From an uncultured Pseudokineococcus sp. (GTDB taxonomy: Bacteria > Actinomycetota > Actinomycetes > Actinomycetales > Quadrisphaeraceae): DNA of 64,000 nucleotides. The stretch covers positions 124,001 through 188,000 of the forward strand of contig NZ_CANMAA010000002.1 of NCBI RefSeq assembly GCF_947495735.1, read 5' to 3'. Position 1 is the stretch's first letter. Each line of letters opens with the position of its first letter. The notes under the pieces are model-generated. The model was not told the origin of the DNA and searched no databases. It was given only the letters and a program-made list of their open reading frames with translations. Shown piece by piece: positions 21,518 through 31,600 of the stretch. The position numbers and the translations under genes were made by a program.

Positions 21518-23131
21518 TCAGCTCGGCTCGAGCACCTGGGAGTGCACGACGGCGCCGCGCGAGGTGCGCAACGAGACCGTCATCGCGCCGGTGGCCCCCT
21601 CGACCGCGACGTGGCCGAAGAACTGGTGGTCCCCCGCCGGGCTCTCGTTCGGCCCCGAGGGCCCCGACGCGAAGACCCGCTGCGGCCCGAAGGTGCCGTC
21701 CAGCGCCCCGACCGGGAAGGCCCCGGCGTGGATCGGCCCGGCGACGAACTCCCAGAAGGGGTCGAAGTCCGAGAAGCCCGCGGCGGCGGGGTCGTAGCGG
21801 TGGGCCGCCGACCAGTGGACGTCGGCCGTCAGCCACACCAGGCCCCCGACGCGGGCCCGCTTGAGGCGGGACAGCAGCGAGGCGATCTCCAGCTCGCGCC
21901 CCAGCGGCGGTCCGTCGACGCCGTTGGCCACGGCCTCGAAGAGCGAGCCGTCGGGCACCACCACGCCGAGCGGCATGTCGGCCAGCACGACCTTCCACGT
22001 GGCCCGGCTGCGGCGCGTCTCCCGGACGAGCCAGTCGGCCTGCTCGCGCCCCAGGAAGGGCGTCTCCGGGCCGGCGGCCGGCTGGGTGTTCGCGGTGTTG
22101 ACCCCGCGGTAGGTGCGCATGTCCAGCATGAAGAGGTCGAGGTGCGGGCCGCGCGCGAAGCGGCCGTAGACCTTGCCCTCGGAGTCCCGGCGCCGTCCGT
22201 CGAGGGGGTGGTACTCGACGAAGGCCCGCCGCCCCCGCTGCGCGAGGACGTCGGTGCGGCGCTCGCGCGTGTACCGCGGGTCGGTGAGCACCTCGCCGGG
22301 GTACCAGTTGTTCGTCACCTCGTGGTCGTCCCACTGGGCGTAGAGCGGCACGGCGGAGGTGAGCGCCCGCACGTGGTGGTCGCCGCGGTTGTACCGGTGG
22401 CGGCCGCGGAACTGGTCCAGGTCCTGCGCGACCTCCTCGACGCCGTCGCTGACGACGTTGCGCCACGTCGTCCCGTCCGGGAGCAGCACCTCCGGGGCGA
22501 TCGGCCCGTCGGCGTAGACCGTGTCCCCGGAGTGCACGACGAAGTCCGGGTCGGTGGCGAGCATGGCGCCGAACCCCGGCAGGCCCTCCTCGAGCCGCCG
22601 GCCCCAGCCCTGCCCGGCGGTGTCGCCCGTCCACGTGAAGCTCACGTCCGAGCGCGCGCGCGGAGCCGTCCGCAGGCGCCCGGCCTCGGAGGGCCCGGCG
22701 CCGTCCGCCGTCTCGACGGCGAGCCGGTACTCGTAGAGCTCGCCGGGGAGCAGCCCCTCGAGCCGGATCGTGCCCGTGAGGTCGGAGGCCTCCGTCACCA
22801 CCGGACCGGGGACCGTCCGCCACCCGCCTCCGCGCCCGGGGAGCCGCACCTCCGCCACGAGCCGCCCCGGCGCGTCGGCCCGGGCCCAGAGCACCGCGGA
22901 CGAGCGGGTCACGTCGCCCGACGCCACGCCGTGGCTCAGCCCCGCCCGCCCGCCGCGCAGCAGCGCGGGCGCCGCGGCGGCGCTCGTCGGCGCCAGGCCC
23001 GCACCGAGGAGAGCCGCCCCGCCGAGGGCGGCGCCGCCGTGCAGGACGGCGCGTCGGGACGGTGCACCGGCCTCCGGAGCCGCCTCCGGTCCGGAGATCG
23101 GGCGGGAGCGGCCGTGGTCGCGCTGCGTCAT
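21518..23131 (-). CDS. phoD: PhoD-like alkaline phosphatase, Tat-exported
   Basis: The 537-aa phosphodiesterase/phosphomonoesterase is predicted to act outside the membrane after twin-arginine export: SRRAVLHGG, then a hydrophobic stretch and an Ala-rich cleavage region near residue 55. The PhoD N-terminal domain ([20 protein letters not shown]) is followed by the metallophosphatase core with metal ligands in [26 protein letters not shown] and [14 protein letters not shown]. The enzyme family uses Ca2+ and Fe3+ and is usually induced by phosphate limitation, but no Pho box is evident. The ATG start has TCTCAT 6 nt upstream. It stands between rimO and the NYN gene, where most relatives have no phosphatase. 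Confidence 0.93.
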   Translation of the reverse strand: MTQRDHGRSRPISGPEAAPEAGAPSRRAVLHGGAALGGAALLGAGLAPTSAAAAPALLRGGRAGLSHGVASGDVTRSSAVLWARADAPGRLVAEVRLPGRGGGWRTVPGPVVTEASDLTGTIRLEGLLPGELYEYRLAVETADGAGPSEAGRLRTAPRARSDVSFTWTGDTAGQGWGRRLEEGLPGFGAMLATDPDFVVHSGDTVYADGPIAPEVLLPDGTTWRNVVSDGVEEVAQDLDQFRGRHRYNRGDHHVRALTSAVPLYAQWDDHEVTNNWYPGEVLTDPRYTRERRTDVLAQRGRRAFVEYHPLDGRRRDSEGKVYGRFARGPHLDLFMLDMRTYRGVNTANTQPAAGPETPFLGREQADWLVRETRRSRATWKVVLADMPLGVVVPDGSLFEAVANGVDGPPLGRELEIASLLSRLKRARVGGLVWLTADVHWSAAHRYDPAAAGFSDFDPFWEFVAGPIHAGAFPVGALDGTFGPQRVFASGPSGPNESPAGDHQFFGHVAVEGATGAMTVSLRTSRGAVVHSQVLEPS

Positions 23132-23206
23132 GAGCCGATGAGACCCCGCGCGAGGTGGACGCCGGGCCGCCCCGGCGCGTCGTCGCCGTGACGCCTCGGC
23201 GAACAC

Positions 23207-23224
23207 CGCCCCGGTGCCGGGGCG
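23207..23224 (-). terminator. 8-bp hairpin after the NYN gene
   Basis: Arms cgccccgg / ccggggcg with a 2-nt centre, just beyond the stop of the ftsK-NYN transcription unit. Confidence 0.5.
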
Positions 23225-23229
23225 ACGCC

Positions 23230-23877
23230 TCAGCCGACCGCCTCCACCAGGGACCGCATCGAGCGCGTCGGCCGCAGCCAGGCCCCCTCGGGCGGGAGGT
23301 TGTCGAGGCGGATGCGCGGCAGCGGCGTCGTGAAGGCGCCGGGCACGTCCTCGAGGTCGATGAAGGTGATGAGGTCGGATTCCTGGGCGTAGCCCGCGAC
23401 CTCCGAGAACGCGATGACGACGCACTCGACACCCGTGCGGGCGAGCTCCTCCAGGGGCTCGCGGAAGTTCCGCCCGTCCGCGCTGGCCACCACCACGCGG
23501 GACAGGCCGCCCTCGGCCGCCCGCCGCGCGATGTGCTCGAGCATCGCCTCGTCGACGTCGTCCTCGGGGTGCACCTTGGGCCGGGCGAAGACCGCGAACC
23601 CGAAGGAGCGGACGGCCTCCACCCAGCCGCGCATGTTCGGCGCGGCCGACGGCGCGATGTTCGTGAAGACGCAGCCCTCGACGTCGCGGTCGGCCGCCGA
23701 GCCGACGAGCCAGCGCGCGATCGCGTCGAAGCGCGGCCGCGACGTCGGGGAGGGGCGCTCGCCGATGACGTTGGCCAGCGTCATGTCGATGTTCGGCGCG
23801 TCCCAGACCAGCAGGTCCAGGCCCTCGCCGAGGGCCTCGTCCTCGACCGTCCCGACCTCGTCCACCACCGCGGTCAT
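23230..23877 (-). CDS. NYN-domain (PIN-like) protein, probable nuclease
   Basis: NYN domains are PIN-fold metal-dependent ribonucleases. The conserved aspartates of that fold are visible in [13 protein letters not shown] (near residue 23), the central block with [14 protein letters not shown] (near 105) and [15 protein letters not shown] (near 128). This 215-aa protein is a single domain with a C-terminal extension. It starts 7 bp after the ftsK stop, so it is probably translated from the ftsK mRNA. The RNA target is unknown. Confidence 0.82.
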   Translation of the reverse strand: MTAVVDEVGTVEDEALGEGLDLLVWDAPNIDMTLANVIGERPSPTSRPRFDAIARWLVGSAADRDVEGCVFTNIAPSAAPNMRGWVEAVRSFGFAVFARPKVHPEDDVDEAMLEHIARRAAEGGLSRVVVASADGRNFREPLEELARTGVECVVIAFSEVAGYAQESDLITFIDLEDVPGAFTTPLPRIRLDNLPPEGAWLRPTRSMRSLVEAVG

Positions 23878-23884
23878 GCCCCGC

Positions 23885-26845
23885 TCACCGTCCCGTCAGC
23901 TGCCACGCGTCGCTGTCCTCCTCGTCGTCCCCGTCCGCGCCGTCGTCGTACCGCTGCGGCGCCGGGGGGAGGCCGGCGTCCCAGTCGTCCTCCGCAGGGG
24001 CCCCGTAGCCGCCGCGCGCAGGGCGCGAGCCGCCCGTCTGCTGCGGCGCGGTCGGCTCCACCGCGACGGCCTGGTCGTAGGCGTCGTCGCCGCCGGGCGG
24101 CGGCTCGCCGCGCAGGCCCGCGAGCGTCCCGGGGAGGTCGTCGGGCCGCACGAGCACGTCGCGCGCCTTGGACCCCTCGCTGGGGCCCACGACGCCGCGC
24201 GACTCCAGCAGGTCCATGAGCCGACCGGCCTTGGCGAAGCCCACCCGCAGCTTGCGCTGGAGCATCGACGTCGAGCCGAACTGGGTCGTGACGACGAGCT
24301 CGGTGGCCTGCAGCAGCAGCTCCAGGTCGTCGCCGATCTCCTCGTCGACCTGGGCCGCCGGGGCCGCGACGACGACGTCCTCCCGGTAGTCCGGCGCCAG
24401 CTGCTCCTTGACGTGCCGGACGACGGCGCCGATCTCGGCCTCGGTGACCCACGCCCCCTGCACGCGCATGGTCTTGGAGCTGCCCATGGGCAGGAAGAGC
24501 GCGTCGCCCTGGCCGATGAGCTTCTCCGCGCCCGGCTGGTCGAGCACGACGCGGGAGTCGGCCAGCGAGCTGGTGGCGAAGGCGAGCCGCGAGGGCACGT
24601 TGGCCTTGATGATGCCGGTGACGACGTCCACGCTCGGGCGCTGCGTCGCCAGCACGAGGTGGATGCCGGCGGCGCGCGCGAGCTGGGTGATCCGCTGGAT
24701 CGAGGCCTCGACGTCGCGCGGCGCCACCATCATCAGGTCCGCGAGCTCGTCGACGACGACCAGCAGGTACGGGTAGGGCTGGAGCACGCGCTCGCTGCCG
24801 GGCACCGGGGTCACCCGGCCGGCGCGGACGGCGGCGTTGAAGTCGTCGACGTGCTTGAAGCCGTAGGTGGCCAGGTCGTCGTAGCGCGCGTCCATCTCGC
24901 GCACCACCCACTCGAGGGCCTCGGCGGCCTTCTTGGGGTTGGTGATGATCGGCGTGATGAGGTGCGGGATCCCCTCGTAGATCGTCAGCTCGACCCGCTT
25001 GGGGTCGACGAGGACGAGCCGGACCTCGTCGGGCGTGGCCCGCATGAGGATCGAGGTGATCATCGCGTTGACGAAGCCCGACTTGCCGGCGCCCGTGGCT
25101 CCCGCGACGAGCAGGTGCGGCGTCTTGGCGAGGTTCGCGACGACGTAGCCGCCCTCGACGTCCTTGCCGACGCCCATGACCAGGGGGTGGGCCTGGTTGC
25201 GCGCCGCCTGGCTGCGCAGCACGTCGCCCAGCGAGACGGTCTCGCGGTCGGCGTTGGGGATCTCGATGCCGATCGCGGACTTGCCGGGGATCGGGGACAG
25301 GATCCGGACGTCGGCGCTGGCCACCGCGTAGGCGATGTTCTTGCTCAGCGCCGTGACGCGCTCGACCTTGGTGCCGGTGCCGAGCTCGACCTCGTACCGG
25401 GTCACCGTCGGGCCGCGGCTGAAGCCGGTGACGGCGGCGTTGATGTCGAAGCTGTCGAAGACGGTCGTCAGCGCCTCGACGACGCGGTCGTTGGCGGCGC
25501 TGCGCGCCTTGTGCGGCGAGCCCGGCGTCAGCACGTCGGACGGCGGCAGGCTGTAGGTGACGTCGCCGCCCAGCAGGAGCTGCTCGACGCGCTGCGGCAG
25601 CTGGCTCAGCGGCGGCGCCTCCATCTCCTCCGCCGGGGGCTCCGCGGCGGCCGCCTGCCTCCGCGCCCCTCCGGAGGGGACGGCCGGTGCGGGGGGCGCG
25701 GCGTCGGCGGACGGGCTCGCCGGAGCAGCGGCCTCGGCCCCGTCCGCGGTCGGGGCGGGAGCCGGCGACGACCCCGCCCCACCACGGCGGCGGCGCCCCG
25801 CGGGCGCCGTCTCGACGTCGACCGCGGCGTCGTAGGGCTCGGCGCCGGAGCCGCGGGACCAGCCCGCGGGCTCGGCCTCCTCGCCCGAGGGCTCCTCGGC
25901 GGAGCCGCTGCGGCGGGCGCGCAGCCGCTCGGCCGCCCGGCGGGCGCGGCTGGCGCCGCCCGCGCCCTCGGCCTCGGCCGGTGCGTCGTCCGCGGCGTCG
26001 GCGGGGGCCTCGCCCCGCGCCCGCCGGGGGCGGGGCACGGACTCCTCCGCGGTGCCGCCGGCGGACCCGCGGTCGTCGTCGCGCTCGTCGTCGTCGGAGC
26101 GACGGCCCGGCAGGAGGTCCCCCAGCGCGCGCAGGCGGTCCGGCACGGCGTGCACGGGGGTGGAGGTCAGGACGAGCACGCCGAAGAGGCCGAGCAGGAC
26201 GAGCAGGGGGACGGCCACCACCGACGAGGCCCCGGCCGCCAGCGGCACGGCGGCGGCGTACCCGACGACCCCTCCCCCGGCGCGGAGGAGCTCGGTCGTG
26301 GCGGGCGCGTCGGCGCCGACGGCGGCCAGGTGCACGAGGCCGCAGGCGGCCAGCAGCAGCGCCGCGACGCCGATCCAGGAGCGCCCCTTCGCGGCCGGGC
26401 TGTCGGGGTGGCGCATGAGCCGCACCGCGGTGACCAGCAGCAGGACCGGCACGAGCAGGCCCACCAGGCCGAGCAGGCCCGCCACGACGGCGTGCACCCC
26501 GTCGCCCAGCGTGCCCGTGATGCCCCACCACTCACGGGCCGCGACCAGGATGCCCAGGCCGAGGAGGAAGAAGGCCAGGCCGTCGCGGCGGTGGGCCGGG
26601 TCCAGGTCGCGCGCGCCGTCCCCCACGCGGCGGACGGCGCCGCCGACCACGGAGGCGGTGCCCGTCCAGGCCCCGCGCGCCGCGCGTCCGGCGATCGAGG
26701 CTCCCGAGCGCGGCGCCGGGGACGACCCCGCCGCGCGGCCCCCCTTCGCCGGGCTCCCGGACCGGGAGGAGCCGTCTCGGGTGCCGCCGGCGCTGGAGCG
26801 CGCAGAGCCCGAGCGGCGCGCCGAGGTCGTGCTGCGCGTCGCCAT
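23885..26845 (-). CDS. ftsK: DNA translocase FtsK
   Basis: FtsK pumps chromosomal DNA through the division septum and activates XerCD at dif. The 986-aa product has a basic, Ser/Gly-rich N-terminus, four membrane helices between about residues 90 and 245, a charged low-complexity linker to about 420, and the motor with Walker A (GATGAGKS) and Walker B ([13 protein letters not shown]). The C-terminal gamma winged helix recognises KOPS sequences ([27 protein letters not shown]). A tail of about 90 acidic and Gly-rich residues follows. The start is leaderless, with TACGGT 6 nt before the ATG. Confidence 0.96.
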   Translation of the reverse strand: MATRSTTSARRSGSARSSAGGTRDGSSRSGSPAKGGRAAGSSPAPRSGASIAGRAARGAWTGTASVVGGAVRRVGDGARDLDPAHRRDGLAFFLLGLGILVAAREWWGITGTLGDGVHAVVAGLLGLVGLLVPVLLLVTAVRLMRHPDSPAAKGRSWIGVAALLLAACGLVHLAAVGADAPATTELLRAGGGVVGYAAAVPLAAGASSVVAVPLLVLLGLFGVLVLTSTPVHAVPDRLRALGDLLPGRRSDDDERDDDRGSAGGTAEESVPRPRRARGEAPADAADDAPAEAEGAGGASRARRAAERLRARRSGSAEEPSGEEAEPAGWSRGSGAEPYDAAVDVETAPAGRRRRGGAGSSPAPAPTADGAEAAAPASPSADAAPPAPAVPSGGARRQAAAAEPPAEEMEAPPLSQLPQRVEQLLLGGDVTYSLPPSDVLTPGSPHKARSAANDRVVEALTTVFDSFDINAAVTGFSRGPTVTRYEVELGTGTKVERVTALSKNIAYAVASADVRILSPIPGKSAIGIEIPNADRETVSLGDVLRSQAARNQAHPLVMGVGKDVEGGYVVANLAKTPHLLVAGATGAGKSGFVNAMITSILMRATPDEVRLVLVDPKRVELTIYEGIPHLITPIITNPKKAAEALEWVVREMDARYDDLATYGFKHVDDFNAAVRAGRVTPVPGSERVLQPYPYLLVVVDELADLMMVAPRDVEASIQRITQLARAAGIHLVLATQRPSVDVVTGIIKANVPSRLAFATSSLADSRVVLDQPGAEKLIGQGDALFLPMGSSKTMRVQGAWVTEAEIGAVVRHVKEQLAPDYREDVVVAAPAAQVDEEIGDDLELLLQATELVVTTQFGSTSMLQRKLRVGFAKAGRLMDLLESRGVVGPSEGSKARDVLVRPDDLPGTLAGLRGEPPPGGDDAYDQAVAVEPTAPQQTGGSRPARGGYGAPAEDDWDAGLPPAPQRYDDGADGDDEEDSDAWQLTGR

Positions 26846-26851
26846 GGCGGC

Positions 26852-26857
26852 ACCGTA
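26852..26857 (-). promoter_or_regulatory. -10 element of ftsK (leaderless)
   Basis: TACGGT on the minus strand, 6 nt before the ATG. The flank TGCCGCCATG is the same as in front of miaB. Confidence 0.5.
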
Positions 26858-26932
26858 GCCCGGCGCGGCACCCCAGGGCCCCAGCCCGGGCGGCGCGGCG
26901 CCGCCTCCGGCGGCCCCCGCGGCGCCGTCCGG

Positions 26933-26963
26933 GCGCTCCGGTCACCGCGGGTGACCGGAGCGC
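26933..26963 (-). terminator. 14-bp hairpin after the RNase J gene
   Basis: Perfect arms gcgctccggtcacc / ggtgaccggagcgc with a 3-nt loop, just past the rnj stop and before the ftsK promoter. It is one of the strongest hairpins in the window. Confidence 0.75.
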
Positions 26964-26971
26964 ACCGGCGG

Positions 26972-28657
26972 TCAGGCGCTGACGACCACCGGGACGATCA
27001 TGGGGCGCCGGCGGAGCCGGCCGGAGGCGAAGCGGCCGACGACGCGACGGACCACCTGCTGCAGCTGGTGGACGTCGGTGGTGCCCCCGGCCACGGCCTG
27101 CTCGAGGGCCTGGACCACCTGGGTGCGCACCTGCTCGAAGACGGCGGACTCCTCCGCGACGCCGCGGGCGTGGATCTCCGGCCCGGCGACCACGGCTCCG
27201 GAGGAGGAGTCGACGGCGACGAAGACGGAGATGAAGCCCTCGTCCCCGAGGACGCGGCGGTCCTTGAGGTCGGCGTCGGTGATGGCGCCCACCGAGGAGC
27301 CGTCGACGTAGACGTACCCGCACGGCACGGCGCCGGAGACGCGGGCGACGCCGTCCTGGAGGTCCACCGTCACGCCGTCCTCGGCGATGACGACGCGCTC
27401 GCGCGGGACGCCCGTGAGCACCGCCAGGTCGGCGTTGGCGTGCAGGTGGCGGTGCTCGCCGTGGACCGGCATCACGTTCTTCGGCCGGACGATGTTGTAG
27501 CAGTACAGGAGCTCGCCGGCGCTGGCGTGGCCCGAGACGTGGACGCGGGCGTTGCCGGAGTGCACGACCTTGGCGCCCAGGTGGGTGAGCCCGTTGATGA
27601 CCCGGTAGACGGCGTTCTCGTTGCCGGGGATGAGCGAGGACGCCAGCACCACGGTGTCCCCGCGCCCGACGCGGACCTGGTGGTCGTTGTTGGCCATCCG
27701 GGACAGGGCGGCCATGGGCTCGCCCTGGCTGCCGGTGCACATGAGGACGACCTTGGCGTCCGGCAGGTTGTCGATCTCCTTGACGTCCGCCAGGACGCCG
27801 TCCGGCACCGTGAGGTAGCCGAGCTCGGCCGCGATGCCCATGTTGCGGACCATGGAGCGCCCGACGAAGGCCACCCGGCGGCCCACGCGCGCCGCGGCGT
27901 CGAGCACCATCTGCACCCGGTGCACGTGGGAGGCGAACGACGCCACGATGATCCGGCGCTCGGCCGTGCGGAACACCCGGTCCAGCGAGGGCTCGATCTC
28001 CCGCTCGGACATCGTGAAGCCGGGCACCTCGGCGTTGGTGGAGTCCACGCAGAAGAGGTCGACGCCCTCCTCGCCCAGGCGGGCGAAGGCCCGCAGGTCC
28101 GTGATGCGCCCGTCCAGCGGGAGCTGGTCCATCTTGAAGTCGCCGGTGAGCAGCACCGACCCCGCGTCGGTGCGCACCATGACCGCGAGCGCGTCGGGGA
28201 TCGAGTGGTTGACGGCCACGAACTCGGCGGAGAAGGGCCCCAGGGCCTCGGTCTGCCCCTCGCGCACCGTGAGCGTGTACGGCCGGATCCGGTGCTCCTT
28301 GAGCTTCGCCTCGATGAGCGCGAGCGTCAGCGTGGAGCCGATGAGCGGGATGTCGGGGCGCAGGCGCAGCAGGTAGGGCACCGCGCCGATGTGGTCCTCG
28401 TGCCCGTGCGTGAGGACGACGGCGATGATGTCGTCCAGGCGGTCGGCGATGGAGGAGAAGTCCGGGAGGATCAGGTCGACGCCGGGCTGGTGGTCCTCGG
28501 GGAAGAGGACGCCGCAGTCGACGACGAGCAGCTTGCCGCGCGTCTCGAGCACGGTCATGTTCCGGCCGACCTCGCCGAGCCCGCCCAGCGGGGTCAGGCG
28601 CAGCGCGCCGTCGGCGAGCGGGGGCGGCGGGGAGAGCTCGGGGTGGGGGTGGGTCAC
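26972..28657 (-). CDS. rnj: Ribonuclease J
   Basis: This metallo-beta-lactamase/beta-CASP nuclease combines 5'-3' exonuclease and endonuclease activities in mRNA decay and rRNA maturation. The zinc site HGHEDHIGA lies near residue 85, and further ligands lie in NHSIPDALAV and LLTGDFKMD. The beta-CASP motifs include MCTGSQGEP and HVSGHASAGE, and a C-terminal oligomerisation domain is present. At 561 aa the length is normal. The GTG start overlaps the dapA stop (GTGA), so the two genes are coupled, as in Mycobacterium. Confidence 0.95.
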   Translation of the reverse strand: MTHPHPELSPPPPLADGALRLTPLGGLGEVGRNMTVLETRGKLLVVDCGVLFPEDHQPGVDLILPDFSSIADRLDDIIAVVLTHGHEDHIGAVPYLLRLRPDIPLIGSTLTLALIEAKLKEHRIRPYTLTVREGQTEALGPFSAEFVAVNHSIPDALAVMVRTDAGSVLLTGDFKMDQLPLDGRITDLRAFARLGEEGVDLFCVDSTNAEVPGFTMSEREIEPSLDRVFRTAERRIIVASFASHVHRVQMVLDAAARVGRRVAFVGRSMVRNMGIAAELGYLTVPDGVLADVKEIDNLPDAKVVLMCTGSQGEPMAALSRMANNDHQVRVGRGDTVVLASSLIPGNENAVYRVINGLTHLGAKVVHSGNARVHVSGHASAGELLYCYNIVRPKNVMPVHGEHRHLHANADLAVLTGVPRERVVIAEDGVTVDLQDGVARVSGAVPCGYVYVDGSSVGAITDADLKDRRVLGDEGFISVFVAVDSSSGAVVAGPEIHARGVAEESAVFEQVRTQVVQALEQAVAGGTTDVHQLQQVVRRVVGRFASGRLRRRPMIVPVVVSA

Positions 28658-29574
28658 AGGAGTCCTGCTTCCGTCAGGGCCCCGCGCAGCTGCTCGACCT
28701 GGTCGCCCGTGAGGGCGAGCAGCGGCAGGCGCACGGTGCGGTGGGTGGTGGCACCGAGCAGCTGCACGACGGCCGAGGCCGAGGCGGCGCCCTGGGTGCG
28801 GTTCATGATCACGTCCACGACCGGCAGGAGCCGGGCGTGCAGCGCCCGCGCGGTCGTGAGGTCCCCGGCGTCGACGGCGTCGACCATCTGCCGGTAGGCG
28901 CCCGCCGCGGCGTGGGCGACCACGCTCACGACGCCGGCGGCGCCCTGCGCGAGGTGCGCGAGGTTGAGGGCGTCCTCGCCGGAGTACCAGGCGAGGTCGG
29001 TGCTCGCCATGACCTGGGAGGCGGCGAACAGGTCGTTCTTGGAGTCCTTGACCGCGACGACGCGCGGGTGCTCGGCGAGCGCCTGCAGCGTCGGGACGGC
29101 CAGCGGCGTGGCCGTGCGCCCGGGGATGTCGTAGACCATCACCGGCAGGCCGCAGGCGTCGGCGACGGCGCGGAAGTGCGCGAGCACGCCCTCCTGCGGG
29201 GGCTTGGAGTAGTACGGGGTCACGACGAGGAGCCCGTGGGCGCCGGCGGCCTCGGCGGCGCGGGCCGCCTCGACGCTGCCGGCGGTGTCGTTGGAGCCGG
29301 CGCCGGTGAGCACGTGCGCCCGGTCGCCGACGGCCTCGAGGACGGCGCGCAGGACGCGCGCCTTCTCCTCGGGGCTCGTCGTCGGCGACTCACCGGTCGT
29401 GCCGTTGACGACCAGGCCGTCGCAGCCGGCGTCCACGAGGGCGACCGCGGTGCTCGCCGCCCCGTCGGGGTCGAGGGCGCCGTCGGCGTCGAAGGGCGTG
29501 ACCATGGCGGCCAGCACGGCGCCGAAGGGTCGCGAGGGAGCCCTCGGGGCGTCGGGCTGGGTGGTCACGGGCAC
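28654..29574 (-). CDS. dapA: 4-hydroxy-tetrahydrodipicolinate synthase
   Basis: DapA condenses pyruvate with aspartate semialdehyde, the first step toward diaminopimelate and lysine. With dapF it is the second gene of this pathway in the window. The Schiff-base lysine is K176 (VVAVKDSK), the tyrosine of the catalytic triad is Y148 (VMVYDIPGR), and the threonines lie in NGTTGES (59-60). The 306-aa length is normal. GTG 29574 is leaderless: TAGCGT ends 6 nt upstream and overlaps the end of the acyltransferase gene. Confidence 0.96.
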   Translation of the reverse strand: MPVTTQPDAPRAPSRPFGAVLAAMVTPFDADGALDPDGAASTAVALVDAGCDGLVVNGTTGESPTTSPEEKARVLRAVLEAVGDRAHVLTGAGSNDTAGSVEAARAAEAAGAHGLLVVTPYYSKPPQEGVLAHFRAVADACGLPVMVYDIPGRTATPLAVPTLQALAEHPRVVAVKDSKNDLFAASQVMASTDLAWYSGEDALNLAHLAQGAAGVVSVVAHAAAGAYRQMVDAVDAGDLTTARALHARLLPVVDVIMNRTQGAASASAVVQLLGATTHRTVRLPLLALTGDQVEQLRGALTEAGLL

Positions 29575-29580
29575 GGGGGC

Positions 29581-29586
29581 ACGCTA
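29581..29586 (-). promoter_or_regulatory. -10 element of dapA-rnj (leaderless)
   Basis: TAGCGT on the minus strand, 6 nt before the dapA GTG. It overlaps the last codon of the preceding gene. Confidence 0.55.
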
Positions 29587-30609
29587 CCGATCGCGAGGGC
29601 CCGCCCCGCGCACCGGCGGCGCCGCGCGCCGCAGGCGCCGGCGCACCCCGCCCTCCGGGGCGACCGGAGGCGCACCGGCGGGGCCGCCGGCCCCGCCCCC
29701 GGCGCCCGGGCCGCTGCCGTCCGCCGGGCCGGCGTCCGCCGGGCCGTCGTCCGCCGGGGACGTCTCGGCGTCCGACGCCACGGGTGCGTCCGGCGCCGGG
29801 GGCTCGTCGTCCAGCCGAGGCCGCTCGGGACCGGCCTCGCCGGGCGCGAGACCGCCCGGGGCGGGCGCCCCCGTCGGCAGGTCGAGGGCGACGCCGTGCT
29901 CGGCCGCCTCGCGCTGGCGGGCGAGGGCCTCCTTGGTGACGGTGGCGTAGACGTCGACGTACTCCTGCCCGGAGAGGGCCATCAGCGCGCGCATGATGTC
30001 GTCGGTCGCCGCCCGCAGCACGAAGCGGTCGTCGCCCCGGCCGGCGTACCGCGCGACGTCCACCGGCGGGCCGAAGCGGATGCCGACGCGACGGACCGCG
30101 GGCAGGAGCTTCCCGACGGGCTGGACGGCGTCCGTGCCGATCATCGCCACCGGCACCACCGGGACGCCGCTCTCCAGCGCGAGGCGGGCGGCGCCCGTCC
30201 GGCCGCGGTGCAGGCGCCCGTCCGGGCTGCGCGTGCCCTCGGGGTAGATGCCCAGCAGGTCCCCGCGCCCCAGGACGCCCAGGCCCGTGCGCAGCGAGGC
30301 GAGCCCCGCGGCGCCGCCGGAGCGGTCCACGGGGAGCTGCCCGACGCCGCGGAAGAAGCCGGCGGTCAGCCGGCCGCGCACCCCGCTGCCCGTGAAGTAC
30401 TCGTCCTTGGCGAGGAAGGTGACCCGTCGGTCCAGGACCAGGGGGAGGAAGATGGAGTCGCTGAACGACAGGTGGTTGCTCACGATCAGCGCACCCCCGT
30501 GGTCGGGCACGTGCTCGCGGCCCTCCACCCACGGGCGGTAGAGCGTCAGCAGGAGCGGCCCGAGGACCATCCGCTTGAGCAGCCAGTAGAGCAACGCACC
30601 GCTCCTCAC
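29584..30609 (-). CDS. 1-acyl-sn-glycerol-3-phosphate acyltransferase (PlsC-like)
   Basis: The membrane-associated acyltransferase attaches a fatty acid to lysophosphatidate or a related glycolipid. The HxxxxD catalytic motif is NHLSFSD (near residue 47), and the glycerophosphate-binding motif is YPEGTRS (near 119). The conserved core ends near residue 230. The remaining 110 residues are Pro/Ala/Asp low complexity, which is unusual for the family. GTG 30609 is chosen because the conserved region starts directly after it. GTG 30633 is in frame and closer to the TAGAGT hexamer. A mycobacterial homologue sits in the same fadD15/pimB' neighbourhood. Confidence 0.87.
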   Translation of the reverse strand: MRSGALLYWLLKRMVLGPLLLTLYRPWVEGREHVPDHGGALIVSNHLSFSDSIFLPLVLDRRVTFLAKDEYFTGSGVRGRLTAGFFRGVGQLPVDRSGGAAGLASLRTGLGVLGRGDLLGIYPEGTRSPDGRLHRGRTGAARLALESGVPVVPVAMIGTDAVQPVGKLLPAVRRVGIRFGPPVDVARYAGRGDDRFVLRAATDDIMRALMALSGQEYVDVYATVTKEALARQREAAEHGVALDLPTGAPAPGGLAPGEAGPERPRLDDEPPAPDAPVASDAETSPADDGPADAGPADGSGPGAGGGAGGPAGAPPVAPEGGVRRRLRRAAPPVRGAGPRDR

Positions 30610-30647
30610 CGTCCGGGGCGCCGGGCGGACCACCTCAGCGCCCCAGG

Positions 30648-30653
30648 ACTCTA
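30648..30653 (-). promoter_or_regulatory. -10 element of the acyltransferase gene
   Basis: TAGAGT on the minus strand. The predicted transcript start is near 30641, a few bases ahead of the alternative GTG start at 30633. Confidence 0.4.
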
Positions 30654-30757
30654 GGTGCAGCGCCCCCGCCGCGCGGCCCGGCACCGGACCGCGGCCGACC
30701 GGTGGACGGCCGTGCGCGTGCTCGCGGGGGGACGGCGCTGCGTGCGACCATCGGGGC

Positions 30758-31600
30758 GTGCCCACGCGCGACCCACGGACCGGACGCCGCCGAGGGCAGC
30801 GCTCCGCCCCCGAGCCCCTCGTGGCCCGCGGCGCGGAGGCGTGGTCGGACGGACCTGCGGAGGGCGACGGCGCCCCGGGTGGCGCGCGGGTGGGCGCCCT
30901 GCTGCTGCACGGCTTCACCGGGAGCCCGGCGTCCGTGCGGCCGTGGGGGCGGGCCCTGGCCGCCGCGGGCCTGCACGTCGCCGTCCCCCGCCTGCCCGGG
31001 CACGGCACCTCTCCGGCAGACCTCGACCGCTCGTCGTGGCGCGACTGGTACTCCCTCGCCCGCGCCGACCTCCTCTCCCTGCGCGAGCGCTGCGACGTCG
31101 TCGTCGTGGGCGGGCTGTCGATGGGCGGCGCCCTGGCGCTGAGGCTGGCGGTGCACGAGCGCGCAGCCGTCGACGCCCTGGCCCTCGTCAACCCCGCCGT
31201 GCTGCTGGGCGACCCCCGCCTCGCCGCGCTGCCCCTCGTGCGGCGGGTCCGGCGGGACATCCCCGGCGTCGTCGACGACATCGCCGCCGAGGGGGTCACC
31301 GAGGTGGGCTACGACCGGGTGCCCCTGCGGGCCCTGTCCTCCTTCGTCGCCCTGATGGCCGGCGTCCGGGGCGAGCTCGACCGGGTGGAGCAGCCGCTCC
31401 TGGTGGCCAGCTCGCCCCAGGACCACGTGGTCCCGCCCAGCAGCGCGGCCCTCGTGCGCGAGCGCGTGAGCTCCCGCGACGTCCGCGACGTCCGCCTCGA
31501 GCGGAGCTTCCACGTCGCCACGCTCGACCACGACGCGCCCGTCGTGGTCGAGGAGACGCTCCGCCTGGCGCGCGACGCCGCCGCCCGGGTGCCGGCGTGA
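30758..31600 (+). CDS. Alpha/beta-hydrolase, carboxylesterase/monoacylglycerol lipase type
   Basis: This serine hydrolase of the Est30 kind acts on short-chain esters or monoacylglycerols. The oxyanion-hole motif LLHGFTG is near residue 50 and the nucleophile elbow GLSMGG near 120. The acid is in SSPQDHVV and the histidine in SFHVATLDHD, so the triad is complete. The first 40 residues are a basic, low-complexity leader. GTG 30758 follows GACCAT by 6 nt. The gene is divergent from the acyltransferase and overlaps the next gene by GTGA. Confidence 0.88.
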   Translation: MPTRDPRTGRRRGQRSAPEPLVARGAEAWSDGPAEGDGAPGGARVGALLLHGFTGSPASVRPWGRALAAAGLHVAVPRLPGHGTSPADLDRSSWRDWYSLARADLLSLRERCDVVVVGGLSMGGALALRLAVHERAAVDALALVNPAVLLGDPRLAALPLVRRVRRDIPGVVDDIAAEGVTEVGYDRVPLRALSSFVALMAGVRGELDRVEQPLLVASSPQDHVVPPSSAALVRERVSSRDVRDVRLERSFHVATLDHDAPVVVEETLRLARDAAARVPA